A stretch of 55,000 nucleotides of DNA from Anaeromyces robustus (Eukaryota > Neocallimastigomycota > Neocallimastigomycetes > Neocallimastigales > Neocallimastigaceae). Positions 26,408 through 40,200 of this stretch are shown here, one piece after another. The position numbers and the translations under genes were made by a program. Below the pieces are notes generated by a model. That model was not told the origin of the DNA, made no database searches, and saw only the letters and a program-made list of their open reading frames with translations. The number at the start of each line of letters is the position of its first letter. Position 1 is the first letter of the stretch. The DNA is taken from positions 1 through 55,000 of the forward strand of contig MCFG01000074.1 in assembly GCA_002104895.1 (NCBI GenBank), given 5' to 3'.

Positions 26408-29400
26408 TTGTAGAGCTAATATTAGTACTGTTAGAAAGGAAAGAGTTTTTGATAGTGAACCAACTGAAGAAGAAAAATTAATTATTCAAAAACGTGTTAT
26501 GTTACAACAATTACAAGTAAGTTAATAAATAAAAAAATAAAAAAATAAATATAAAATATATATATATATATATATTGTATTGTTTTAAATATTTATTTAA
26601 ATATAATATATCAAAAATAACAATTATTAAAATTTGTCATTTTTACTCTTTTTTTTTTTATTATTATTATTGTTATTTTATATTATTTTATATTTTATAT
26701 TATTTTATATTATATATATATAATATATTTAATATAATTAAAGTTTCAAGAATATGAAAAAAAGGATTTTTATAGAAAATTAGATAAAATTACTGGTTTA
26801 TATAATTTTTTAAATGAAGAAGAAGTAAAAGCTGCTTTGGAAGATTGTAATAATGATGAAGTAAATATTACAAATAGTACAATACAATAAAATAAAATAA
26901 AATATATATATATTTTATTTTAAAAAAAAAAAAAAAAAAAGTTAATTTAAAATAATAGTAATAAAAGTCTAACTTTTATACTTTAATAATAATATTTTTT
27001 ACTAAAATTATTATTTATATATTAATATTAATATTTATATCTTTTTATATTATTAAACTCAATATTATATATTTACAATAAATATATTTTTTTTTTATTT
27101 TTAATAAAAATAAAAATAAAAAAAAAATAAAAAAAAAAAAAAAAGGAACAAGTTATATTAAATTTAACTCAACAAGATTATTTACCAAAAATTAGAAGAA
27201 TTATAGCGTTAAAATATGTTCGTCCAGAAGTTGAAAGTAAAGATAATATATATATATTATTATTATTATTTTATTTTATTTTATTTTATTTTATTTTATT
27301 TTATTTTATTTTATTTTATTTTATTTTATTTTATTTTATTTTATAATTATCTTTTAATTATTGTTGTTAACATTAAAAAAAAAAAAATTATGTTATTATT
27401 AGTATTATTATTATAATTATTTTATAATTGTAATTATTATAAAATATTAAATATAACTAAATATATATTTCATATAATATTTTTTTTTAAAAAAATAAAA
27501 AAATAAAAAATATATTATTAAATATAGCTTATATGAGTACTGAACAAAAAGAAGCTTATGAGAAATTAGCTACAAAAAGAAAGAATTATGTTAAAAAGAT
27601 TACTTCTGAAGATGCTAAAACGTAAATATAATATAATATAATATAATATAATCATACTTTTAAAATATTATATACAATAATAATACATAAAGAAAAAAAA
27701 AAAAGATAGAATTAATAATTATATTTATATATATATATATATATAAATAAATAATAAATAAAAAAAAATAAATAAAAAATAAATAAATTTTTTTTTCCTT
27801 TATTAGTCGTTGTTATACCTATTCAAGATTACGTTTAGATGATGCATTAAATCAATTAAAATCTGATGATCCATTAAAAGCATTTGAAGGTTGGAGTGAA
27901 GCTCGTATAAAAGCTTATAAGATGATTGATGCTAATCCAAATACTTATTATTATAGATTTAATGCACCAGGTGAAAAACAAAGAAATGGTGCATGGACAC
28001 CAGTAAGTTTTATATATATAATTTTATATATATATTTAAAAAATAAATATTTCTTATCAATCTTATTAATTTATATATAATTAATTTTTATTTTTATTTT
28101 TTATTTATTTATTTTTTTTTTTATTATTATTATTTTTATTTTTATTTTTTTTTTTTTTTTTCATTTTCATTTTCATTTTTATTTTTAATATTTAAATATT
28201 ATAGGAAGAAAGAAAGTTATTCTTTAAGAGATTAGATGAAGTAGGTGCAGATGGTCAATGGGGTATTTTCTCTATGACTATTCCAGGTCGTGTTGGTTAT
28301 CAAGTAAATATTAATTAATTAATTATTTATTTATTTATATATTTATTGATATATATATATATATATGTTTATATGTTTATTTATTTTCATAAAACAAAAA
28401 AAAAAAAAATGATTACCTATATAATAATAATTAATAATTATATATTATTATTAAATTAATATATATATATATATATATATTAATTTTTTTTTTTATCTTT
28501 TATTTCATATATAATTTTTTTTATATTATTATTAATATTAATATATATTATTATATAATTATAGTGTTCTAATTTCTATAGACATCTACTAAAAAGTAAA
28601 CAAATTGTTGATCCAAATTATATTATTTCCAATGATGGTAAAATGCATTACTTATTTGGTAAAAAAGATGGTCAAGTAGGTACTATTAGAAGACATAATC
28701 GTCATCCACATAAACATAAGATGATTAATCTGGAAGAGGCATTAAATTCTTCTTCTAGTTCAACTAGTCGTCATAATACCCGTAAACGTAAGAATAAATA
28801 CACCTATGATGATAGTGATTCTGATGATTACCTTTACCCAAAAGATAATGATAATTCTGGTACTTATCGTTCTGCTGGTACAACAAAACGTACTAGAGCT
28901 AGATATGAAAAATCTGGAAATGTAGATGAAAATCCATTACCAGGTTTTACAGACCCTATTACTTTAGAAGAAGTAGTGAAACCAGCAATTTCACCTTATG
29001 GACATGTCATGGGGTAAAAAAAAATAAATAAATATTTTTATATAGTATTAAAAAAATATATATATATAAAATATATAAAATATATATATACATAAAATCT
29101 TTTATATTATAACATACATAATTATCTATAATATTTTACAAAAAAAAAATTATATATATATACATGATATTAACTAAAAAAAATATTTTAATTTTTAATA
29201 TATATATATATATCATTATAATTATTATTATTTTTTCTATCCTATATATATATATATATATTTTTTAATATTATTATTAATTTTCATTTCAATAGATATG
29301 ATAGTTGGGTAAGATGTTTAAATAATCCAGATTGTAAAAATAAATGTCCAATTACAAAGAAACCATTAACTAAGAGAGAACTTGTTATACTGACCTTTGA

Positions 29401-29437
29401 AAATATTGATCAATACAGAGATAAAATTATTCAATAA
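25656..29437 (+). CDS. SANT/Myb-domain protein with C-terminal U-box-like domain
   Basis: Ten exons: 25656-25719, 25949-26117, 26414-26516, 26744-26860, 27146-27236, 27528-27621, 27807-28002, 28205-28303, 28565-29013 and 29296-29437. They give 507 aa, in frame throughout. Residues about 274-322 form one SANT/Myb repeat with W276 and W297 and an aromatic pair, F315/Y316, at the third core position; the turn contains TIPGRVGYQCSNFYRHL. The N-terminal 270 residues are charged and helical (KRPESDRIRQLREEL, FYRKLDKITGLYNFLNEEE). After a basic/acidic low-complexity stretch (about 365-420), residues about 438-505 look U-box-like: FTDPITLEEVVKPAISPYG, then W465, then CPITKKPLTKRELV. U-boxes bind E2 enzymes, so a chromatin or transcription-linked ubiquitin ligase is possible; that is inference. 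Two introns end in long A runs just before the acceptor AG. Confidence 0.9.
27268..27344. repeat. Intronic TTTTA pentamer microsatellite
   Basis: About 15 uninterrupted TTTTA units inside the intron 27237-27527 of the SANT/U-box gene. Confidence 0.9.
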
Positions 29438-29741
29438 AAAAATTCATTTCAAATTTATTTCATTAATTTAATTAATAAATAATAATAATAATAATAATAA
29501 TAATTTATTATTTTTTTTTTAAAAAAAAAAAAAAAAATTGTAAAACTGTAATAATACTACTAATTAATAATTAATAATTAATAATTAACAAATAAAATAA
29601 AATATAATAAAATGAATTTAATAATTCATTTGTAAAAATTCATAATAATAAAAAAAAAAAAAAAAAAATTTAATATATACTATAAATAAATAAAAGATTA
29701 TATATATAAATATATAAAAATAAAATAAAAAAACATGAATT

Positions 29742-29950
29742 ATTTATTTTCATTTACATATATTTTTTTTTCTTATAACTAAATATTCTTATAATTATTA
29801 ATATTAAATATTATCATTATTACTATTATTACTTGTTTTATTATTTTCATTTACATATATATATACATATATTCTTATAACTAAATATTATTATAATTAT
29901 TAATATTAAATATTATCATTATTACTATTATTACTTGTTTTATTATTTTA
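29742..29950. repeat. Direct duplication, ~105-bp unit
   Basis: TATTTTCATTTACATATATA, then CTTATAACTAAATATT, ATAATTATTAATATTAAATA and TTATCATTATTACTATTATT, occurs at about 29742 and again at about 29843. The copies are nearly identical. Confidence 0.8.
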
Positions 29951-29965
29951 TTTTTAATACATTGT

Positions 29966-29972
29966 GAATAAT

Positions 29973-30043
<71 letters not shown>

Positions 30044-30045
30044 TA
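29966..30045. repeat. TTTA tetranucleotide microsatellite
   Basis: About 19 uninterrupted ATTT/TTTA units. Confidence 0.95.
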
Positions 30046-30791
30046 TTTTTAATTAGTTAATAAACAATTTTTACCGATGAAAGAATTTTTTTTTTTTCAT
30101 AATTAATTTTTAATACTTTATAACTAATATTTTATTACTATACTAGGAAATTTAAAGAGAATTTTTCAAAACATAAATGATTGTTTATATAAAAAATTAA
30201 AAAATTTTTATTTATGGAATATTTTTTTTTTTAATAATTATTTTTCCATTTTGTTTTTTGTTTTTTTTTGTAACAAATATATAAATATTATTAAAATCAT
30301 TCTTTTTTTATTTTTTTTTAATTGTTATTCATTTTTTTATATTATTTATATATATATAATTAATTTGTACTTTCTTTTTTTTTTTTTACTTATATTTATT
30401 AAGAATTATTGTGTTCATTTACAAAAAACTTACCAAAAAAAAAAAAAAAAGAACAAAATAATTATAATCAAAAAAAAAGTTCATAAAAAAAAAAAACATA
30501 ACAAAAAAATATCTATATAAAATAAAACTTATAATAATTTTATCACATATTTTTTTTTTGAGATATTTATTATATATAAATAAATATACATATACATATT
30601 TCACATTAAGATTAATATTTTATTATTTTTAAAATTTAACGATATTTATTATTATAAGAATGAATAAAAGAATAATAATATATTAATTTTTCAATTTTAT
30701 ATATATAGTAAATTAGATTTTTTTTATTTAAAATAGAATATATAAATATTAATATTTTATATATATAAATATTATTATTATTATACATTAT

Positions 30792-30929
30792 AAATTATGT
30801 ATTTTTCAATATACAGTTTATACATAATAAAGGATTAAAATAGAATATTATATATATATATTATTATTATCATTTTTAATTATGTATTTTCCAATATACA
30901 GTTTATACATAATAAAGGATTAAAATAAA
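30792..30929. repeat. Direct repeat pair, ~49 bp
   Basis: AATTATGTATTTTTCAATAT followed by ACAGTTTATACATAATAAAG and GATTAAAATA occurs at about 30793 and 30879 with one T/C difference. The spacer is a TA/ATT-rich stretch of about 37 bp. Confidence 0.85.
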
Positions 30930-31611
30930 AATTTAATGAATATTACAAATTAACCTTACAATATATATCATAAAACATTCAACTATATAATTCTTTTTTT
31001 AAATGAATTATAATTAAATAAATAAATAATAAATAATATCTTTAATGTAAAATTATTAAATAATTTTTAATATACATCATTAGTAAAATAATATATATAT
31101 TATAATTGTGATAGAACTAAAAAAAAAATTATAAATCTTTAAGAAAAACATATTAAATTATTAATAAAATAAAGATTATAAAAAAAACTTTTTTATAAAG
31201 TTATAGCACATAGAAGAATTATTTTATTTATTTATTAATAATATATAAATTATTATTTTATGTTATTAATCATAAATAATAATTATTTACTACACAATCA
31301 ATATAATATATTTTTTTTATTTTCTTTCTTTCTTTCTTTTTTTATTTTATTATTATTTTTTTGAATATAATTAAATATAACTATATATTATTTTTTAAAG
31401 AATTATATTATTTTTAATTAAATTTTAATTTAATGAAAATAGAAAATAAAATATATTAAAACAATAAATATTATTTAAAACATAATATAAATGTATATAA
31501 TTACTTTTTTGTTTTAATTTTTTATTCTATAAAAAAATAAATGTATAATGTATATATAAAATTACATATAAAAACTACTATATATAAATTATATAATAGT
31601 TTTTTTTATTT

Positions 31612-31651
31612 AAAAGGAACTATATATATATATATATATATAGTTCCTTTT
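31612..31651. other. Perfect 40-bp palindrome followed by a T run
   Basis: AAAAGGAAC at 31612-31620 and GTTCCTTTT at 31643-31651 flank a (TA)11 core, so the whole 40 bp is self-complementary. On the plus strand it is followed by more T. A second inverted pair (AAGGAGAAA near 31665 and TTTCTCCTT near 31790) with an inner ATAAA/TTTAT-type hairpin lies just downstream. Confidence 0.9.
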
Positions 31652-34600
31652 TTTTTATTTTTAAAAGGAGAAATATTTAATAAGTAATGCTTTGATAAAT
31701 TTTTTTTATCAAATTTATCATAATTTTAATTTTTATTTTATATTATTTTTTTTATAAAAAAAAAATTATAATCCGGGGAAAAAAAGTTTTCTCCTTAAAA
31801 ATTATATTTAATGCCTTTTTTCAGATACAAAAAGGAAAAAAAATTATTGTTAAGTAATTAGTAAATAGTTTATAATTAATATTAAAAAAAATAATAACAA
31901 AAAAAATAAAAACAAAAAATAAAAACAAAAAAAATTAACAAAACAAAAATATTTAATAATTATAATTATAAAAAAAATAATAACAATTTTTATAACAAAA
32001 ATATTCTGTGTAATAATTATTAATGATAAATATGATAAATTAATATAATATAAAAAAAAAGGTGATACAAAGATGTTTGTAAACTATACATTTATTTTCT
32101 GTATAAAATAAAAATTGTTTTAAAATATAATAAAAAAACTATACAATATACATTTTTATTATTATAATTAATTACAAAAAAAAAAAAACTCGTATTTCGT
32201 TTAACAAAAAGCAAAAACAAAAAATATATATTAAAGAATTATATAAAATATTATAATATTAATATTATATAAATGTTATATATGAAATATTTTTTTTTTA
32301 TAATTTATTAATTTATAATTATAATTACTAAAAATTATGATTAATTATAATTTAATTATTAATTATTATTCATGTCATGTTATTTTTGCCAAAAACTAAT
32401 AATAAAGTACAAAAAAAAAAAAACCGTCAAAAAAAATTTACTACCAATAAAATGCTTTTTTTTTTTTTTTAGATTATATTTTAAAAAATACATATTTATA
32501 TTTATTTATTTTATTTACTTACTTATTTATTTATTTATTTACTTATTTATTTATTTGTTTTATTTATTTATTATTTATTTATTTATTTATTAATATTATA
32601 TAATGTTGACTAATTATTTTTTTTTAATAAAAAAAAAGTGAAAAAGGTTTTATTAATCTAATTAAAACGGATATATTAAAATTTAATATAATCTTAAAAA
32701 CTTTATTTTATATTAAAAATGTGACAAATATTAAAAATCATTTATAATTAAAAAATATTTTGTACTCATTTTTTTTATTAAGAACGTTCTTAAGTAAATC
32801 TCCCAAATAAGTTAAAAAAAAATTAAAGATTTATTTAATATTATTTAAATTATTAATTATTTTCTTATTTTATTTTAATTATATTTATTAATTAATATTG
32901 TATTTATTATTATCTATTATAATATATATTATAATAAATACAATATATACTTTTAACAATTATAAATAATATATATATAATATATAATAAAATATATAAA
33001 TTGGATTATATTATTTATAATAACCTGATGATTAAATTTACTGATTTTTAATGATAAAACTATCGAGTTTTATACAAGAACAATAACAATAACAATCATA
33101 ACAATAATAATAACAATAATAATTATAATAAGTATTATTAACTATTATTATTAAATAGAAAATATTATATGGAAATATAAAAGTTAGAATAATAAGGTTT
33201 TGAATAACAGTTAATTATTTTTATTCATTATTATTATTCAATCTATGAAAAAAATGTATATATAATATTTAATATTAATATTTCATTAATATATTATTAT
33301 ATGATATTATTTATATCTATACTGAAAGAAAAAAGGGAAGAAAAAAAAAAAAGGAAAGCCAAAGTTCTATAAAATCATTTTAATTTTGTAGCCAACATTC
33401 CATAAATACAACTATATGAAACAAAATATAAGAACAATGAATCTACAAAAAAAAGAAAAAGAAAAAGAAGTTTTTAAATATAATATAAGATAAAATACAA
33501 ATACAAATTTAAATAAAAAAATAAATACAAAAATTTATTATAATATACATTAATTAATTAATTATAGATTAATTAAAATTTTTTTATTCTATGTATATTT
33601 ACGTATATATGTAAATTATATATTATAATATATATAATATATAATAATATATACAAATATACATTTTTTTTTTTTTATAAAATGAAAATTTCGAAGGGAA
33701 AAAAAAAATAATTATATATAAAATAATAAATAAAAAATAAAATATTCTTATATATATTATTTTATTATTTTATTATTTTATTATTTATTTAAATTTTGAT
33801 TTATAATAAAAATCGAAAAGAAAAATAGAAAATAAAAAAAAATAAATAAATAAAAAAAAGGAAATTTATTAAATAATTAATTATGAGAAAAAATATTAAA
33901 TGAAACACATGATTAACTAATTTTTCTTTTTTACTTATTTCTTAATTTACTTTCTAATAATTTTTTTTTTCTTTCTTTTCTTTCTTAATTCTATTTCATA
34001 TGTAATATTTTACTATTATGTAGAAACATTAAAAATCATTTAACTTATTATAGATATATTCAAAAATTTTCAAAAGTTAATTATTATTATTTATAATAAT
34101 AATAATAACAGTAATATGAACATATTTTATATTTTTATTAAAAATATTAACATGTATAATTAAAAAATATGTATATAATTAAATATAATGAAGAAAATGA
34201 AAAATATTAAACTTTTGTTATATATTTTATGATATTTTATATTTCTAATAATATTTAATAAATAATTAGAATGTTGATAATTATGATTATTAAAACCGTT
34301 TTTTATTTATTTTTTATTTTTCCATTATATAATAAAAATGAAATTTTGAAATTGCGGTAATTTGTATTAACCGTTTTATTTTCTTATTATAATATATATT
34401 TAATGTATACATTATATATTTTTAATGTATATATTTAATATTATGTATTACATTAAATTTTTCAAAAAAAAAATATAATTTGAAAAGTTGACCTTTTTTT
34501 TGTTAATATATGTAAAAAAAAAATTATGTAAAATTATAAATATATTATTATCCTTTTTTACATAAATGGTAATAACATCAATTAAAAAATACTAATAATT

Positions 34601-36628
34601 AAATTGTACTTTAATATCACGTTACACAGAAAATTAAAATTTTTTGTTTTTTAATATTTATTATTGAATATATTGGTTATAATTTATTTTTATGACAACA
34701 AAATATTTTAAAATATAATAATTAATATATTATTTAATATAATTTTTTAATAAAAATTTTAATTAAAAGTAAAACTTATTTAATTTTTAAAATTTCATTT
34801 TTTTTTCATTAAGACATGAATAATGATATAAAAATATTAAAAAACACACACATTATATTTATTTATAATAATAATAATTAATAATAAATAATAATAATAA
34901 TGATAATGAATAAATAATAATAAATAATAATAATAATGAATAATAATAATAATAATGAATAATTAATAATAATGAATAATTAATAATAATATTAGAAAAA
35001 GAAAATATTTTTTTTTTTATTTTGAAAATAATATATGTAAAATTAACTTTATCAAGGTTATATGAAGTTATTGAATAAACATAAAATTTTTCTTTCCACT
35101 AGTAAATATAAATAAAGATTATCTTTTTTTTTTCCTTGTTATAATTTAATATGCAAAATTTAATATTAATTACATTATCTGGATAGATTTTTATTTTATT
35201 TGATAGATTTACAGTTATATACTTTAACTCTAAATACTAAATTTTTTGAATTTAAGGGTAAAATGTTTCTAAATATAAATCAAATTAACATTAAATAATA
35301 TTAAAATATAATGAAAAATAATATTTTAAAATTAAAGACAACGTAAAAAAGATAAATGATAATGACATATTCCTAAATATTTTTAATTTTTTTTTTTTAA
35401 TTTTAATTTAATTTAATTTAATTCATTATATCTTTTTATCTTTTTATTTTATTTTATTTTATTTTTTTGTCTATGATAATTAAGTTAAAAAATTATAATT
35501 TCTTTTTTCTCTTTTAATTAAAATTATAAAGTTTTACACCTGATTTAATGGAATATATAAACATACGAATGATAATAATACTAATATAAAATGGTTGTTA
35601 TTAATAATTAAAAAAAATTTTAATTAATTAATTCATACTATTATTCTATATTTCTTTATTATTGTTATTATTAGTATTATAATGGTGAAAAAGAAAAAGA
35701 AATATAAAAGTGATAATCAAAAAGTAAAGAAATAATATTATAATAATAAAAAAATAAATGAATGAATTACTGAATTTAAATTATCAATATATTATTATTA
35801 TCATTTTATTTTAATATGTATAATAGTTTTAACATTATTAAAAGGTAAATTTACTATAATTAAAATATTACATTATTTGAACTTTATTATTCATTTATTC
35901 ATTTTCTTATATCTATTTATTTATTTATCTATTTATTCATTTATTTAAATATTTTAATATTATTTGATATTATTACTTCAACATATATTCATCTTTTTTT
36001 TTTTTTTTTTCAAATATAATAAAATTTAATAAAAAATAAAGAAAAAAACTTTTATTATTATTAACATTAAAAATTCTTGGTTAATATATTAATTTTTTTA
36101 ATAATATACAGACAATATATTGACCAATATATAAATAATGTGTATTTTTTTATTAAAATCAAATATTTTATATTAACGATTATATATTGTATAATATATT
36201 ATTATATATACCCTTAATATATAATAATAAATTAAATCATATATAACTTAATATTATAATAATATTGCAATATTTTTTATGGTTCATTTTCAATCTATTA
36301 AATACAATATAATTTATATTTTAATATATATTATTAATATATTTAATATATTTAATGAATTTAATATTCAATTTCAAACTTTAAATTAAATTAAAATAAG
36401 GAATATTAAAACAATATATAAAAAATAAAAATGTTTTAAGAAATAAAAATTATAAATAATAATTTCCTATTAAATAATAAATATACCAATAAATAAATAA
36501 TTTTTTATTATTTTATATTAGATTATATATTGGACTATATATTAGTATATATATTTCATTACATTTTATTATATATTTCATTATTATATATGATTTCATT
36601 ATATTTTATATTTTATGTTTTTTTAACA

Positions 36629-36665
<37 letters not shown>

Positions 36666-36896
36666 CAAATTTCAAAATGAATCCATAATTTTTATAAACT
36701 TTTTTATATTATCTATATATTACTTTATATTGCAGAATATATTAAAATATTATATTATAAAAAAATTATTTTATTAAACTTTTTACATATTTAATATATT
36801 TTATAAACCTTTTTTATTATTATTATTATTATTATTATTTAAACCATTTTTCTTTTTTCCAATTATCATTTTATTTTAAAACTTTAAATATTACCG

Positions 36897-36928
<32 letters not shown>

Positions 36929-37892
36929 CTATTGTTTTTTTTTTTTTCATTTCAATTGTACTTATATTCTGTCCTTTGATTTTATTCTTATATAAATGCT
37001 TATTATAAATTAAACAAGAAATTTTGAAAGAAAAAATTAAAAATATATATTATATTCCTTTTTTATAATCACAGAAAAAATTATACTCGAATTCATTTTG
37101 TGATTTAATATTATATGTATGTTTTAATTAAAATATACTATAAATATTCATAATAAAAATATATTCAAAAGAATCCTATAATATAATGTAAATAATTATA
37201 AATTTTTTTTATAAATCTTTATTTTTTAAAAAAAAAAAAATCGAAAATAAAAAAAAAATAATAAAATTACTATAAGTATGAAAGAAATTATAAAGAAAAA
37301 ATAATAATAATTGAAAGAAAAAAGAAATAATGAGAATAATAAAAAAAAAAGAATGAAATTATAATAAAGCTCAAACAAAAATATAAATTAATAAAAAAAT
37401 AATAAATTAAGAATAATATATAACACCTTGATTTGAATTTCAAACGTTATACAATTATATATATTCATTTCAAAAAATAATTGAATAAAAAAAAAGTATT
37501 TCAGTAATAATTATTATATATATAAAGAAAAATTTTATATACTTAAAACAAATATTATTTTTATATTTAAAGGAAAAGAAAAAAAAATAGTAATATATTC
37601 AAAATTACATTAAATACTATATTATGATAAAATAATAAATTTTAAATTATAAAAATAAAAAAATAAAATAATAGTAGAATTAATAAATAATATTATAAGT
37701 AGAATTAAAATAAATAATATATATTTCATATATATTTCTCCTAATTATTAAAATAATAATTATTATTATATTATTATATTAACATACTTATATATATATA
37801 TCTATATACTTTATATATAAATAATTTATTATTGTTTTTATTATTATCGTTATTTTCATTGTTTTATATATAATTATTATAGAAATAAAAGT

Positions 37893-39569
37893 ATGTTGAA
37901 ATGGGGAAAATCTACTTTACATGGGTCAAGTTGGAAGCATAGATACAGTTTTTCAACCTCTGAGCTAGAGTTAAAGTTTGATAAAAATAAATATAGAAAA
38001 ATAGATAATAGTTTTGATTTAGAAAATTTCATAGAAATAAATGAAAGTAGTATTATAAATGATAACAATTTATCGGTAAAAAGTAATAATAATACAGAAG
38101 AAGAAAAAAAGAAATGGTTATCTGCTTCAATTTATTCTTCATCAAGTGAAAAAAGTAGTTATGATAGTAATGGTATCGATAATAATCATCGTAGATCATC
38201 AGTAATATCAGAACCTATAAAAGAAAGAGATGTAATGGAATGGAAAAAATATGTAAAATATGAAATAAAAGAAACAGATTATCTTAATTTAAATATAAGT
38301 GAATTATTAAAGGATTATATTGATAAAAATATTTTCGTAGAAAATAAAATGAATATTCCAAAATTTAAATCATCAGAAACCTTTTCTACTAAAACTATAA
38401 ATAATAATGATAAAAATTCATTCTATAATGATAATTTTTCCAATGAGAATTCCATGAATAATAATAATAATAATAATAATTTAATTATTAATTATAATAA
38501 TGAAAATGATGATAACGATGATAATGATGATGATGATAATGATGATAATGATGATGATAAAGTCATCTATACTCAAAATTATTATATTAATCCATTTGTT
38601 AATAGTTCTATAACAATAAATAAAAATAATCATAATCATAATCAAAATCAAAATCATAATCATCATCATAAACATCATCATCATTATCCTAACAATAATA
38701 TTCATAATAATAAAAAATATAGTCCATTGGATTATGATATACAAACTATAGAATATAATTTAAAATATAATTCAAATTATGAAGTTGAAAATATACCAGA
38801 AGAAATAATTATGGAATTATTAAATAATCAACTTTTATCTCAAGAAGTAGAATCAACTAATCCTACTTCTATAATAAATAATGTAAATTCAAAATCGTCT
38901 TATTTCGTAACATCTACTACTACTATACCCTCTCCTCTTATAAGAGCATCTAATTTAAAGAATCATAATTTTAAATATAATGATTCAGATACCATTTTAA
39001 AAGAAGATAATTCTTCATTTACTTCAGAACTTACAGCAAATGTACCGCAAACTATATCAACAGATAGACCAGAAAATAATATTTGGAATTCATTATATGT
39101 CATTGATGAAATACCAAATCTATCTGAATATACAAATAAAAAACAAAATTATTATACCTATCTTAATAATAGTATCAATGATTCAATTCAAATTCAAAAT
39201 AATATTAACAATAATATTAACAATAACAATAATAATAATAATAATAAAAATGATGATGATAATTATGATAGTGCTTATGATTTTACATATTCAGCAAGTA
39301 ATGATTATCATCAATTTTATTTAGATAATAAACCAAAAGATAAAAAACCGAAAAAAGGAATAAAAAGTGCTTTAAAAACATCATATAATCATATACGTAA
39401 TTCATTAAAACCATATAAAAGAAGGTTTTCTATGTCTACAATTGATACTAGTACAACATTTTATACAATGAATGGTGATAATGATGAAAATAAAAATGAT
39501 ATTTTCCATAGTGAAATTATTTCATTTAATGATGCTCTTAATTTACCAATTGAAAAAAATTCTAAATAA
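37893..39569 (+). CDS. Asn/Asp/His-rich low-complexity protein of unknown function
   Basis: One uninterrupted reading frame of 558 aa. The ATG at 37893 is the first Met before normal composition begins, but the frame stays open upstream through (TTA)n sequence, so an earlier exon is possible. The N-terminus (LKWGKSTLHGSSWKHRYSF) and residues 115-150 look like structured protein. Low-complexity blocks follow: Asn runs near 190-200, an Asp/Asn block at about 205-222, a His/Asn block at about 245-268, and more Asn near 440-455. These are coded by nearly pure AAT, GAT and CAT triplets. Residues 479-513 are strongly basic (KPKDKKPKKGIKSALK) and end in RRFS (510-513), a basophilic kinase-type site. 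No signal peptide, membrane helix or known domain is recognised. Confidence 0.75.
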   Translation: MLKWGKSTLHGSSWKHRYSFSTSELELKFDKNKYRKIDNSFDLENFIEINESSIINDNNLSVKSNNNTEEEKKKWLSASIYSSSSEKSSYDSNGIDNNHRRSSVISEPIKERDVMEWKKYVKYEIKETDYLNLNISELLKDYIDKNIFVENKMNIPKFKSSETFSTKTINNNDKNSFYNDNFSNENSMNNNNNNNNLIINYNNENDDNDDNDDDDNDDNDDDKVIYTQNYYINPFVNSSITINKNNHNHNQNQNHNHHHKHHHHYPNNNIHNNKKYSPLDYDIQTIEYNLKYNSNYEVENIPEEIIMELLNNQLLSQEVESTNPTSIINNVNSKSSYFVTSTTTIPSPLIRASNLKNHNFKYNDSDTILKEDNSSFTSELTANVPQTISTDRPENNIWNSLYVIDEIPNLSEYTNKKQNYYTYLNNSINDSIQIQNNINNNINNNNNNNNNKNDDDNYDSAYDFTYSASNDYHQFYLDNKPKDKKPKKGIKSALKTSYNHIRNSLKPYKRRFSMSTIDTSTTFYTMNGDNDENKNDIFHSEIISFNDALNLPIEKNSK

Positions 39570-40115
39570 TTTAACATAAATAATTGAATAATATTAAATA
39601 ACAAAACAAAACAAAAAAAATTATAAATTAATTTACTAGAGATTTAATTTATTTAATATTATTATTTAATACTTTTGAAAAAAAAAAAATTTTTTTTTAT
39701 TTTAAAAAATACATATAAAAAAGAAAAAAAAATTGAAAAAAAAATAAAAATAAAAAAAATAAAAAAAAAAATAGAGATTAGAATATATATATATGATATA
39801 TTAAATACAATAGAAAAATAAAATTTATTATAATATAATTAATAAATAACTTTTTTATTTATAAATAAAATAATATTTTAATATTTTAATATATATATTT
39901 ATATATCTTTTCTTTTATACAATTATTTTATTATATTTTAATTTAATTTTTTTTTTTTTTTTTTATTATTATTTTCAAAGATATATATATATAAATTAAT
40001 AATTTGTTTTTTTTTTTTTTTTTCAGTTTTTTTTTTTTTTCATTTTATTTTATTTTTGTAGATATATGAGTATTAAGTTTTAGTATTTTAATATATTTAA
40101 TTAAAATTAATCTAT

Positions 40116-40156
<41 letters not shown>

Positions 40157-40167
40157 AAAAAACAAAA

Positions 40168-40200
<33 letters not shown>

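Larger units (their letters stand above)
29438..37892. other. 8.5-kb gene-free A/T-rich block
   Basis: No open frame here has normal protein composition on either strand. It contains microsatellites (29966-30041), short duplications (29742-29950, 30792-30929), palindromes (31612-31800) and poly(A/T) runs. From about 32.6 to 37.8 kb I see only unstructured A/T-rich sequence. The final 150 bases before 37893 are (TTA)n-rich. Confidence 0.6.

Noticed and set aside
38481-38744. Minus-strand open frame inside the Asn/Asp/His-rich gene
   Set aside because: Antisense shadow of AAT/GAT/CAT triplet runs, giving only Ile/Met repeats.
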